Source: Protostelium mycophagum (Eukaryota; Evosea; Variosea; Protosteliida; Protosteliaceae). Taken from it: a stretch of 39,165 nt of DNA. Below the pieces are notes generated by a model. The model did not search any database and had not been told where the DNA came from. It saw only the letters and a list, made by a program, of their open reading frames with translations. The position numbers and the translations under genes were made by a program. Each line of letters begins with the position of its first letter. The stretch's first letter is position 1. The DNA lies in contig MZNV01002791.1 in assembly GCA_002081555.1 (NCBI GenBank), forward strand, positions 1 to 39,165, written 5' to 3'. Shown here one piece after another: positions 1 to 11,653 of the stretch.

Positions 1-175
1 TCAACTTTTTTTTTTGAGTCAAGACTCGACTCTTACAATTTTTATTGTCTCGACTTAGACTCAATAATTATGTCTTGTGCCGACTCTGCCATTTGCTGTT
101 GACTCGGTTTTGGACTCGCTTTAAAATTAGAGTCGAGTCGGCTCCAACTCTGTCTCGACTCTGGACTCTGCAGGT
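1..175. repeat. Degenerate GACTC-rich repeat tract
   Basis: The pentamer GACTC or its complement GAGTC occurs 11 times in the first 170 bases (for example at 16, 23, 28, 58, 82, 101, 113, 130 and 135), often doubled or separated by T-rich spacers. By chance about one would be expected in three such stretches. The period is irregular, so this is a diverged simple repeat rather than a clean satellite. It may continue left of the window. No coding frame is convincing here, and the tract ends about 175 bases before the RNF181-like start. Confidence 0.6.
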
Positions 176-350
176 CTTTAATAACCAGTGAAACCGAGAA
201 TAGCAACAAGGCACGACTGAAAAAAGGAAAATTTTGGGAATTTGTGGAACCACGGTTTGCAAAATTTCCTGACCCTCTTGAGAATATGACGAATTTTGAC
301 GACAACGAATCATCCGAGATGGAAAAACGACACAACACAATACGAACAAG

Positions 351-1122
351 ATGAGCGATGGGCAACAACCTAATGCCGCTCAAGCACAAACCCTACAATT
401 GTTAATGATGCTCGCACAACAACAGCAACAGCAGCAACAACAGGGCGGAAATGTTGATTCAAACTTGGCTGCAAGATTTGGTGCGGCAGTACCAGATGAT
501 CAGATGGCTGGCATTGCTGCCATGTTGATGGCTCAAGAGTGAGTCAACTCTTGAAAGATTTTAGGTATGTTGATTAAATTAAGACAATACAATGGAGGAC
601 CTCCACCAGCGGCGCCAAGTGCGATCGATGATTTGGATGAGATTTACATCGATTTGTCTCACAAAGGTAGGAGCCAATCTTTTTGATTGAGATCTCATGT
701 TTTCAGCACTTCTAAAGAAAGAATGTGGAGTCTGCGCGGAGAGATTTGGAGAAGGGGAGTATGTCAAACGACTTCCTTGCAAGGTGGGCAGTGTACAAGA
801 AAAAGAATTCGTCTGAAAAGATGGTTTAAACAATTGTAACAAATGAGCTGATTAATGCACAGCACTGGTTCCACAGTGATCAATGTCTGCACCCATGGCT
901 AGAGAAGGTGATTATTCGATCTTTCAATCCTGATTTTACATGGACGATTTAATTAAAATTTAAAAAATTCATGACGAACAGCACAACACTTGCCCTCTGT
1001 GCCGTTTTGAACTACCAACTTTGGACGCTGAATATGAGGACAAACAACGGGAGAAGAGGGAAAATGAGAAGCAAAAGAGGAGACACGAAAGCGCTGACAA
1101 TCTCAGCATGATGTACATGTGA
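351..1122 (+). CDS. RNF181-like RING-H2 E3 ubiquitin ligase
   Basis: Predicted E3 ubiquitin-protein ligase that would recruit an E2 through a C-terminal RING-H2 domain. Five exons join in frame: 351-538, 584-666, 707-783, 863-907 and 982-1122, with introns of 40-79 bp. The N-terminus is a Q-rich low-complexity region (run of nine Q) followed by a GGPPPAA segment like the one just before the RING in animal RNF181. RING ligands read C-GV-C, then PC-K-HWFH, then C and CPLC. The spacing between the second His and the next Cys is three residues rather than the usual two. After CPLCR come ELPT and YED, and the end is NLSMMYM; this tail matches animal RNF181 (ELPT...YE..., ending NLHGAMYT) and supports the orthology call. 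A poly(A) signal AATAAA lies at 1125-1130, directly after the stop. Confidence 0.85.
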
Positions 1123-1210
1123 AAGAATAAATGATCCACTTTTGTTGGTTGTTTTTCATCCATCTGGAAATTCACCGAAATCATTTACATTGACTCACAA
1201 GTTAGACAAC

Positions 1211-1651
1211 ATGACGATCAACACCACGACGTTAGACAATCTCTCATCCTCTCTGGACATGCAGTCGATTTGTGTCGGTGCACACAGACACCGTCCCTCG
1301 CGACTCTATCGACTGGAGAAAAAGAAGGGCTGGAGCAGTTTCACACTTCGGTGGGATCAACAAGGCTTAGAGATCACACTCACTCCTGAAGAGAAGGTGA
1401 TCATTCTTTTGTCATAATTATGATCAAGTGTTTGTCGGTACGACGATGATTGAGACCCACATGATTCACGTCCATAGGCGCCTACACAATTTCAGATTCC
1501 GTTCGCACAGATATCTGCGCTCGATTTGCAGTATAACAAATTGAGAGGCTCAAGTCTTCTCATCGAAGTGAGAGAACCCATCTCTTTGCCCAACATAAGG
1601 CAGACACCGATACACTTCTTCTTGTGCTCCTTCTCTTCAGACATGATGTGA
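1211..1651 (+). CDS. Hypothetical protein, 113 residues
   Basis: Not recognised. Two exons (1211-1396 and 1496-1651) join in frame across a canonical 99-bp intron to give 113 residues. The start is the first ATG after the poly(A) signal of the upstream gene; the frame is open a little further upstream, so an upstream start is possible. The middle has alternating hydrophobic and polar residues (WSSFTLRWDQQGLEITL, later LLIEV), suggesting a beta-rich fold such as a PH-like barrel, but no family motif can be named. There is no signal peptide or membrane segment. It is closely packed between the RNF181-like gene and the next membrane protein gene, all on the plus strand. Confidence 0.5.
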
Positions 1652-1932
1652 GAACAGTTTCCTTGATCATCAATCAGTTGAAGAGTGCGCACACTAATCA
1701 TGGGTCATGATACAGCTGTGCAGACCATAGCCCCTCTATTAACATTGTTTGAAGTTCAAAAATCTTCCCGCCTAAATCACTTTTTGAATTACAAATAGTG
1801 GCGAATTAGACAGACTCTGCAAAAGCAGCGAATACCTCCGCAGAAAAACCGTCCGTGGCATCCCCAGGTGAGCGCCAAAATCCCCGAGATCCTCGTGAAA
1901 TTTCCCTGAAATTCCGCAGATTTCTCTTCGAA

Positions 1933-2672
1933 ATGCCCTTCGCTCTTCTCCTGCCTTTTTATTCAAGGAAATTTAGACAGGGATTTGTGGCTGCGTTTTA
2001 TGTTCTACAAGTCATCACGACTCTCAGCTTGCTGTGGGAGGTCAATTTTTTTAAATGTTTTTCAATTTTCAATTTTTTTCTTTTCGATTTTTTGTTCTTT
2101 TCAATTTTTCAATTTTCTCTCTATTTTTTCAATTTTTATATTCAATTTTTGACCAAAAGAATCACTTTTCCAAAATAGAAATGGACGAATTCTTGTACAA
2201 GATGATGACGTCATCAGGTATATCTCCGATTACCCGAGGTCCTCAAAGCCCCCCTCCGTACAGTTCCCGCCATTTTCATGTTTTTCTACAACAACTTGAT
2301 CTACTCCACCTTCCAATGGTTTTACGAATCCCACCCCGCCATAACTTATCTGCTCGGAGGTGAGATTTCACCGAAATCTCAATCTGACACATGGTGACGT
2401 CATTCTGATATTTTTTGACAGGTGGAGGGCTCTTGCTCGGGTGGCCTCTCCTCTTCACTTATTTTCTGCTCAGCGGGGTTGTGATGTTATTTTTCCGATT
2501 TTCCGGGTCCATTTATTTGTGCTCCATTGTTTTCGGCCAAGTGATGAGCTTGTACAGCAATTGGAATAAGCTTCTCTCTGTGATTAAGAGGATTATCTTG
2601 GGCACCAAGTGGCTGTTGGAGAAGCTCATACGGAGAAAAGACAGCGCTCTGTTGGTCAAGAAGAACAAATAA
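1933..2672 (+). CDS. Small multi-span membrane protein with C-terminal KKNK
   Basis: Four exons (1933-2040, 2160-2217, 2264-2359, 2422-2672) join in frame to give about 170 residues. Two or three hydrophobic stretches are visible: near residues 18-36 (FVAAFYVLQVITTLSLLW), one after FMFFYNN, and a long one beginning GGGLLLGWPLLFTYF. The protein ends in KKNK, which fits the dilysine KKXX signal for retrieval from the Golgi to the ER, so an ER location is inferred. The family is not recognised. The first intron is unusually rich in T and carries repeated CAATTTTT words. The stop overlaps a poly(A) signal AATAAA. Further 5' exons cannot be excluded. Confidence 0.6.
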
Positions 2673-3211
2673 AGAAGATGGGATCATCACAATGCAGATA
2701 TCAATTTGCCTTCGTTGTGCTGAATACACTCAATCCGTTACATAGCATCCCTGTGATGATTGCCGTACCACTCTCCCACCGTCGCTTTCGAACATCCGCA
2801 AGTGCCTGGCTGAGAAAATACCCACATGATGAGACAGAGGCTGAGGATAAGTCAACCTGGAAGAAGATGCTTCTCCTCTTCAAATTTTTGGAAAACAGAT
2901 CGGATTACTTTTAAAATTTCAAAAGGTATTTTATTCTTTCTTAAAGGGCAGTGAATGAAGAGACCGTCAATTCTTAAAGAAAAATAAACTCCTCACAATA
3001 GTAGGTGTTGTGTTGTAGATCACACCAACACCATTAGAAAGCATTCCCAAACTATGGGCAAAATCTCATCTTTCACAGACAAAATTTTGACTAACTTTTT
3101 ACAGCAGTTTGCAGTTTGTTTATAAATGGGCACTCATTTGGAGGGACTGGGATGACGAAGTTATTCAATTTTTGGTTGATTGGCAATATTATTCGCAGAG
3201 TTTAGATTATT
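2673..3211. other. Intergenic, convergent 3' ends
   Basis: About 540 bases between the 3' end of the small membrane protein (plus) and the stop of the receptor kinase (minus). Open frames exist on both strands around 2700-2915, including a minus-strand stretch reading MWVFSQPGTCGCSKAT, but none has convincing splice sites or a recognisable protein. An AATAAA lies near 2983. No gene is called. Confidence 0.5.
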
Positions 3212-6200
3212 TCACTCTTCGAATTCCTGAAAGAAGTGAGGAACGGTATCAACTTCATTGCCATTTACCTCATTCAGTTTCGGTTGATCGTAATTAACGT
3301 CCTCATTTGCCTCATAATATGAACCTTCTAATGTGCTCTGATCGACGTATCTATTGGTTTCATCAACATATTTACTCTCTGAAATGTCGTCGGAATCTGC
3401 AATCGGATCAGATGATGTTTCGTGATGTGTCATTATGCATGTAAAAAAACGGTAGAATTTTACCAGCAGATCCTAGAATGGGCGTGGCCTGAGGAGCAGA
3501 GGAATAAAATACATCTCCGGGGAGCAATGAACCGTATAGACTTCTCATATCAGAGTACAATTGTTGAAAAGTGGGCCGAAGTGTGGGGTCAAAAGACCAG
3601 CATCTGCGTATACTTGAGATCATATAAAACAAAATCACTCACTTTAATACCAAATCAAAAAGCTCTTCTGGACATCTGAAAGGTTGAGTTGTGAAGTTTG
3701 TTGAAATTCGGTAAATCCATAAAATTTATGGTCAAATAAACGAGATGAGATGAGATGAGATGAGATGAGATACCTGTACGGCCTACTTAGAGTCTTCTTC
3801 TCATTCACAACAAATTCAATGACTTCTTTGTTTGTTGCAAGCTGGTAGTATGGCACTGAAATCAATCAACTTCACATCGAGAATAAATCACAAAGATAAG
3901 ATATCATACTTCTCCCGCTCGAAAAGATCTCCCTGTCATCATGTCAACGTCAATTCATCGTGTACAAAATGTCGGGGGACTCACCATACTACAATGCCAA
4001 AACTCCAAATGTCAGAAGGGTAAGAGCTGGTGTGGTTCTGTATTGTTTCGGGGGAGGACCATCTATACGGTATCTCTCTGGATGTAGTTTCATATATTTG
4101 AGCATCCCGACTCATTCCAAAATCGGAAATCTAGCGAAATTTCAGTGAAATTTCGGGTCATAACAGAATACCTTTATGCGTTTCAAGCCGTCGACGAGAA
4201 TATTTCTCGCTGCGAGATCTCTATGTACAATACCTGTCGATATGAGAAGACTCTGAGACATTAAGACCTCACCTTTCGATTGTAGATAGATCATCCCTTT
4301 GACAACATCAAAACACATCGTGATCATATTGTTGTCGTTGATGTCCCTGTGGTTATCTTTCAAGTAACTGTCTCATTCAGTAAGAGCTGTCAGACTACAC
4401 CAACCTGTCAAGCGAGCCATTCTCGACGTATTCGAGCACCATCATATATCTCGATTCGTGTAAATAAACACCGAGCAACCTGACAATCAGCGGGTGATTG
4501 AGATGTCTCAATAATGATATCTCTTTTCTCCACTTCATGTCTTGCGACGGATTGGTGTTCTGAAGAACGGATCAGAAATAAAATATGTCAGATACGTCAC
4601 CTTAACACCTTTCAGTGCCACGACCGTCTCGTTCCACACCCCTCTGTACACCTCCCCGAAATGTCCCTGACCAATAATCTTCTCGATCTACAACGAGTCA
4701 AAAAACCACATCTTCCAGAAATCTGACCGTTATGTTGTCCAAAATGATATCAGACACATTCAGTCGTTGTAGTTCGATCTCTCTTTCCCTTCTTAATTTA
4801 TGTTGCTTCCTCCTCCATATGAAGAATACCACGAGAAGCACCAATCCCAACACAAAGATGATCACTGATATGGCTATCGCAGCTTTCACACCGGCGCTTA
4901 GAGATTGTGGCAGGGTTTGACAGGTGATGAGACCATCTGACGGGTGTCAAATCATCACTACCGTATTACTGCAGAGAATATCACAAAATCCGTACCTGCA
5001 GTCTGCACCGACTGTTGTGGAGGACTACATGATACGGGAAGTTGTGCAGTAGAAGATAACAGATTCGCGCCACTGGACAGATATAAAATATCATTGTTTG
5101 ATACACTTAACAGAGTCAATAATTCCTCACAACTTGATCAAGGGAAAAAAGTAATGGACAGTTACGTTGATGAGTTGAGTGACAAAGTGCCAGATTTGAC
5201 GTAAATGCTGGGGGTCTGACCGTTCTTGGAATTATCGGAGAAATCGGAGGATTTTACGATGAGGTCTCCAGAGACATAGAGAGCGCTTCCGGAGTTTGCG
5301 GAGTTACCATTGAATGACGTCATCTCGACCTTGGATGTCTGGGACGAACGTTTTCGGCTGGTTGTAGAGGAGATATATATACCACCACCGAAGGAGGCCG
5401 CCGTGTTGGTAGAGAACGTGCAGTTGTAGACTTGTAAATTAGACCGATCTATAAATAGATCAGTATGAAGATGTCAGATGTGTACAACCTTCAACAAAGA
5501 TGGAAGCCCCATCCAAAGCCTGATTTGATCTAAAGACAGAGTTGGTCACGTTGAGGTTATTGTTATGCAAATATACAGCCCCATTAGACCCCGCTTGGTT
5601 TCTATCGACAGTCAATATATGTTATATATAATGTATATTATTATTTTATTTCATGATAATATATAATTGTGCATTTGTTTTGTACAGAGAATAAGTGACG
5701 TACCCGTAGTAATAATTGCGGTCAATATTTACGCCCCCAACTACAACGGTGTCCACGTATATGACGGACCCGTTTCCGGAGGCGACATTACTGAACGCGT
5801 ATAAACCAGAGATATCCACTGAAGGCATCTTGGCACCTTGTAAAGACAAAAATCCATGCGTCCCCTGGTCTCCATCAACTGATGGATCATGAAGTGATCC
5901 GCTCACCGTGTTGGAAGTCGCCTCGTTGTAGATGCTCATATTAACTCTCATGACCCCAATCAAATCTATTGGTGCGCTGTCAGAGGCAGAGTTTCCCAAA
6001 AACTGGTTGTTATTGGCGACGAAATCAGCCACATCTACACCGTTGTAGATGTAATAAATACACGCCCCATCCGGTGATTCGTTTCCGCTGAATGTGTTGC
6101 TTGAGAGCGTCATCTGTCCCTAAGAAATTTAAGAGAGATTTCGTAGATATTTCAACTTACGCCTCGAAAGCCTTGAGATGTACCCTGAACAAATAAACCT

Positions 6201-9200
6201 GCACCTTTGTTCGCTTCATTATCAGTAAACAAAGTGTTGGTTATGTTCAAATATCTGGACAGCCCGTTGTAGATCGCTCCTCCCGAGCCCGTGACAACGT
6301 TATTGACAAAATCAGAACCTTTTCAAATATTAACGTAATCATTTTATATGATATAAAGCTCACCATCGATGTAGAGGGACGTGTTGAATGTGCGCATGTA
6401 AAGTGATCCACCATCTGATGCCGTGTTGTTTGCAAATACGGATGACTTGATGATCAGAGAAGTGATGTTGCCTCCCAGAGACATCACACCCCCTGTTGAC
6501 GTGGCAGAATTTTCCCTGAAAATTCCATGATCTATCTCTGTACCATAATTAGATTCCACATGATGTCTGTTGAATAATTACCCAGGTATTGTAGAACACC
6601 GTCTACCTGTATAGCACCCCCCGTGCTCTTAGCGTATCCCCCTGTCATATTACAACGCGCCATTTTTAGTCTTCCGATATTCCCGTTGCAGAAAATTGAC
6701 GTTCCCTCCACGGCGAAATTGTTTTGAAACAGACATCCCGTCATCTCCAAATTTGAAGTCTGAAGATGTCATCTCATCTCATCTCATCTCATCGCAACTC
6801 ACCACCCCAGAAAAACTGAGGCCGCCTCCAACGATGGCGTCATTGTTGATCATGATGACTTGAGAGAAAGATAAAGACGTGAGGTCAGTGTCCGCATTGA
6901 CTTGCACAGCACCACCACTATATGCCGCCTTATTGGATTGGAAGACCCCATTAGATATGTTCAAATATCCTTGTATTTTGTTCATCGATATGCCACCTGA
7001 TTATGTTGTCATCACTAATTAGATCATGACGTCTTACCTCCAGCAACAGGGGAGGTATTATTTTTTAGCAGAAAATCGTCTATAGTGATGTCTGTAAAAC
7101 TCCCGGATAGGTTTATTCCTCCTCCCATAATCGATGCCACGTTATCCGCGACGGACAGATCTCCATGACGTCATCACCGATGTTCTATTTTTAGAAAGGA
7201 CTCACTTGTGGCGCGCATACTTGACATATACTCTGCGTGCATGCAACCGCCGAACTTTTCAACATAATTGTGCCGACATCTCAACCCGTTGACAGTCAAG
7301 TTGGTGTATGAAGTGAAAATGCCCCCTCCAGCTAGATCCGCACTGCTGTTTGATACTGTCGTGTTGTAGATGAGAGCGGAGTCTGTCAGGGTCAGGGGGA
7401 GGGGTGATGACGTCATCATACCGGAAGATGTGATCATAATTGCACCACCAGTGGAGGCAGTGTTGTGGTCAAAAATACAAGAGAGGATCTCAATTTGATT
7501 TACTGCGACTGCGAAAAATCCTGGAAAATTCAATACGTCAGATCTACTCGATTACGTACCACCACCGGTGACTGCTGAGTTATTCAAGATGACGGAGCTG
7601 TTCATCACGATGGAGCCCTCACTGACGTAGACTCCAGCAGAACATACCGAAGAATTGCTGTTTCTGATGGTAACATTATTCAATGTCGTCGAACAGTTTT
7701 CGAAAACGAGTGTGCCTTGTGTAGACCCAAAGTTGCCTGTGCATCATCAACATCATCAAATCATATCAAATGATCACGATCCTCCACTCACCATCAAATA
7801 AAGAGGACGTAACTGAGATCTATGTTCTTTAATATTCAAATGATAAGATAAAATGAAATCATCCAAATCCTCACTTGACTGGCATTTCCGTACAGCACAC
7901 CACTTGTCACGAAATTGTCAGAAAAAGAGGACCCTTCGATTACAACGGTAGCATTATTCTGGGCCCAAATAATTGTGCTCTGGCCGTTTACAAACGTGTC
8001 ATTATAACTGGAGAGGGATATTGTGTCGAGCGTGATGCACGGTTGCGGTGTGGCCTCATGACAGTCTATGAGATTTCCAGAAAGTTGCCATAGTGATACA
8101 GTGCCATCTACAATCATGCTCTGTGTCCCCATTCGTGTGATCTGTCGACATCAGATCTATTTATAGAGCGCAGTGGTTCACCTTCCGAAACGTGGAGTTA
8201 TTCACATTGAATTGGCTGATTGTAGATGCGACAGGCCCAGACACCTGACATAAATGTCAGAATGTCAAATTTGACAGTTCTACTACCTGATAGAATGTGC
8301 TGTCGTCTATGTTGAAAGAATTCACTGGGTCCTTTATGTTGATTGAGTTTTTTCCGCTGAAATAACATCCCGTAATATTCAGCGTATCTACAACGCCATC
8401 ACGGCCGTTAATCGTGATGGATGTTACATCTGTGGTGTTACCGCTCACAATTATTAAATCTGAAAATGTAGACATGTTCACGTCGACCATGTACAGCCCA
8501 CAATCTGGACGTCTTCAGATGTCGACATTGTTTAGATGAATTCACTTATGAGCGTGGTGTTTCCTTGTGTGCCTGAGATTGTGATATTATTTCGATTTAT
8601 ATTTAAATAAGGTCCTGTCGGGTCACAAGTAAAATTCCCAGCGGGCAGGATGATATGTGTCAATTGTTGGTAGTTTGAGTCTCCGAGTCTCCGAAGAACT
8701 ATTTATAGTTCAATAAAAGTTCGAATGAATAAAAAATACCCGTCACAACATCGCTTGCTATGCTGAATGTTCCTGGAAATATTATTTTCGATTTTTGAAA
8801 AGGATTCTACCGTCTTCTTCCACGAAAAAATCGTAGATATTGATGAGGGTGTTATTTCTATAAATAGATACTGATGTGGATGTCGATGTGTCCGGAAATG
8901 TGCAGTTGGCCGAGATGGTGTAATTATTGACGGACTCTACATCTTCACATTGGATCTGATCCCCGATGATGCTCAATTCTTCTGGATTTACACCTAGTTG
9001 TAAAGAGGACATCTGTACTTGTTGTGTGGTACCCGCTGTTCATTGTGAGTTGTGACGTCCTAAACAGATGTACTTACCCGGCACAACAGGTTTATCTAGG
9101 AAGATGCATGAACAATGAAAAGTGGCACCGATCTGATAGAAGAAGGGATTTTTAGCAGAGTTGATCTCTAAGTAGGGAACTGTCGTTGTAGGTTCACAAC

Positions 9201-9703
9201 TGATGTTTACAAAAACAATCGAATGTAGGGGAGCAGGGCGAGTGTAATAAATCATGGATACCATCAATCCGATCCCACTAGAATCGAGGTCTATAGTATT
9301 AATATTAAACTCAGGAGGACGACCGTCAGAATGGTATGTGCCCGAATTTGTGTCGAAAAAACACATTTGATCACTTGAAGAACAACCTTGACTATAAGGT
9401 CCAGACAGGGTTCTGTCCGCTTGAGAATCATTCAAAAGCATCAATCATACCCGCAAGGTTGCCAATACAATGAAATGGTGCCGTCCTCAGCAAAGTAGTT
9501 CCCACTTTTTGAATTTAATAAAATAAGAGAACAAATTCAACTTACTTGTAATTCCCCAGTCCCTTATAATAACTAAGATCAACATACAAGTTGTCTGACA
9601 TATACCGACACCCATCATTCGGGATTACATCAGGGATTGGTGGAGGGTCCTGACTGACCACCAGGATGATTAAAGACAGCAAACTTATCAGTGCTGTGAT
9701 CAT
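3212..9703 (-). CDS. Receptor tyrosine kinase with beta-helix ectodomain
   Basis: Many-exon gene for a single-pass receptor kinase. The start at 9703 opens with the signal peptide MITALISLLSLIILVVSQ. Next comes a cysteine-containing N-terminal domain (DGTISLYWQPCG, then further Cys), which resembles mannose-6-phosphate-receptor-type folds only loosely. About 9000-5200 encodes a long ectodomain of pectin-lyase/PMP style, with repeated GGA(I/V) and N-rich turns such as STGGAI, TGGAIQV and YSGGAVQVN. A Ser/Pro stretch precedes the membrane segment (AIAISVIIFVLGLVLLVVFF, about 4880-4820) and a basic stop-transfer. The kinase domain shows GQGHFG (glycine loop), VALK (ATP lysine), HRDLAARN (catalytic loop typical of tyrosine kinases), DFG and a W-S-F-G segment. 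A tail of about 60 residues carries YVDE, YVDQ, YYEA and YDQP, likely SH2 docking sites. It would sense an extracellular cue and signal by tyrosine phosphorylation. Some ectodomain exon borders remain uncertain, and the single-gene model is inferred from continuous frames and matching splice phases. Confidence 0.8.
3742..3771. repeat. (GAGAT)6 microsatellite
   Basis: Six near-perfect copies of the pentamer GAGAT lie within an intron of the receptor kinase gene, in the C-terminal half of the kinase domain. A tract of the complementary pentamer is present in another intron of the same gene at 6771-6790. Confidence 0.85.
6771..6790. repeat. (ATCTC)4 microsatellite
   Basis: Four copies of ATCTC lie within an ectodomain intron of the receptor kinase gene. 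This is the reverse complement of the unit at 3742-3771. Confidence 0.8.
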
Positions 9704-9912
9704 CTTGGAAATGATGCCGGCTGACAAACTGACTTTGCGAACTGTCAGTCTGCTTCCAGACTACGCATTGTTCCGCAGTTTCCGTTGGTGTTTGGGGATA
9801 TAGACATCGTTGGTATGAGTGAAGAGAGCTCCTTGTGGTCAATACGTTGGTCAAATGCCCTCACTCAAACCTAAACCCGGAATGAGCAGGTGTACATGTG
9901 CCGTACTTTATT

Positions 9913-11407
9913 TCACAAGAATTGAAGCAGATGAGTCGCCGCTGCGGTACCGCCCAAAATAGCCGAGATGCCGTACATCCCAAACAAACCCCAAGCGACT
10001 CCTAAGGAAGCCATAAATCCGACTCCACAGGCTCCTCTATACACCAAGGTTGAGTCGTTCCACCAAGAGACTTGAGCTTTTTCTCTCTCTTCTTGGAATT
10101 GGCGAAGAAGAAAACTGAGGCGGCTGTTCACCTGCAGAGATCAGAATAAATATGTCCACGTCTGAGTACCTGTTGGCGTGCTGATGAGATGATGTCCTCT
10201 TCACATCCGGGTGCTTCTTTTGGGGGTCTGATCGTCTGATTGAATTTCTCCTCGAAAACTTCCATGAATTTTGCGGTGGTGTCAACGCTGGGGTGTGTCG
10301 ACACCCAGCGGGCGATGTGGTTGTATTCCTGGAACAGAATCTCTGTCGCTTCAGATATCTTCTTCACAGCAGAAGCTTTCATCTGTGCGCAGACATCTAT
10401 GGGCTGGAATTCCATGGTGTTGGCATGAACCACGACAACTGTATGATGTCAGATTGATTCTCGAAAAATGATGATGACCCTCTAAATAGGCCACAAGCTG
10501 CTCTGGTGTGCGGATGACTTTTCCAAAGCCGTCCACAAGGCGAACTGCCCTGTTGAGAGAGACTTCTCTCAGTATGTTGACGGCATCGTCATGACCCTCC
10601 GTCGAGTTGAACGGGATGTTCACCAGATCCAAAGACCGACACCCTTTTTGGATGTTGATGCGAACTGTTAAGTGTCAAATGAGCGAATGAGGCCGACTTA
10701 CCAGGAGGAGGTTGTAAAGACAGTTGTGACTCTAATTGTTCGACTGAACCTTCATTAGACGTCACTGTGCACTTGTTGCACACCAAAACGCAGGCTGGCT
10801 GTTGTCCGGAGGCGTCGCTCCAAAGAAATTCAGAGAGGTAAGAATATCCTCCATTATCCATGTTGGACGGCTGCATCGTCATCAATACGGAAGGGATTCC
10901 TCTTAAAAGGGCTTGTACACGTGGGCGCCAACATTGGTCACTATTTTCGGTTCCCTGAGATCATTAGTCATGTTGTACATCTCATCGAAGGTACCTCTGT
11001 ATCGATCACCACAACTGTACCCCCACTGCGTCCTGGAAAAGTAATAAAATTGGCCCCTTCTGTGCCAGGAAGGTAGCTGTTGCTCTGTGGAAAGTAACGA
11101 TCATAAAGGTGGCTGCAGAGGTACGATTTTCCCGACTATAGAGATGAGTGTTTGATTCGTACTCAATCATCCATACCTTGCTGCGGCCGGCGGCGATTAT
11201 GAAGAAGTATGGTCCGTCAGGAATCTGCATGATGCTTCTTCTATTTAATTGGATTGTGTTAGAATCATAGTTATAATGGAGGAAAACCATTTCATCTGAC
11301 GCTTGGGCCGTGTACTTCACTGGATTATTCCTCTTCTGAAAGAAGAGCCCCTCTACCGCTTGGAAAAGCAGTGCAATCGTGAGCAAGCGTGTGATCTTGA
11401 TGATCAT
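9913..11407 (-). CDS. GB1/RHD3-type large GTPase with C-terminal membrane segment
   Basis: Multi-exon gene for a large GTPase of the guanylate-binding-protein/atlastin (GB1/RHD3) type. After an N-terminal hydrophobic stretch (MIIKITRLLTIALLF) comes the segment NTIQLNRRSIMQI, which has the family's usual pre-P-loop pattern. With the intron 5' of it removed, the P-loop reads AAGRSKSGKSYL, that is G-x4-G-K-S. The G3 motif is VVVIDTEG, as in GBPs. A candidate G4 segment is VLVCNKC. The C-terminal half is helical (VNILREVSLNRAVRLV; LSFLLRQFQEEREKAQ) and ends in Gly/Ala-rich hydrophobic segments that could insert in a membrane. Family members use GTP to remodel or tether membranes. The leader resembles a signal peptide, which is unusual for a cytosolic GTPase; an alternative is a membrane anchor at both ends. 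The upstream neighbour is MEMO1, on the same strand. Confidence 0.7.
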
Positions 11408-11653
11408 GTCTTCGTATGTATGGTTGTGGAAATGTCTCAACTTTCTTCGGTCAAGACTTCAACTTGAAACTCTGCGAAAGCGGAAAATGAATGACAAATC
11501 CTCGACTAAACTTTCAGAACCTGGTGAACTGATGTGTTTCTCTTTGTTGGTTTGCTGGTGTTACTGGACAGGTTGCACACTTCAAACTTACTCTCAACAA
11601 GATTCTAAGACCTCTTGGTTGTATCAAGTGCAGATCTTGCTTTAATTTCAACT

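Noticed and set aside
2609-2914. Plus-strand open frame overlapping the end of the small membrane protein
   Set aside because: It begins inside the coding part of another frame, has no own start context and resembles no protein.
7875-8093. Plus-strand open frame inside the receptor kinase ectodomain
   Set aside because: It is the shadow of a minus-strand beta-helix exon; it has no family features and no splice partners.
9413-9504. An alternative splice giving a different frame (NYKTAPFHCIGNLAAD)
   Set aside because: The alternative with acceptor CGGACAG keeps DGTISLYWQPCG, which looks far more like a structured extracellular domain.
11092-11200. A degenerate P-loop lacking GKS in the GB1-type GTPase
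   Set aside because: It resulted from a wrong acceptor; using the earlier CTATAG acceptor restores SGKSYL with no other change.
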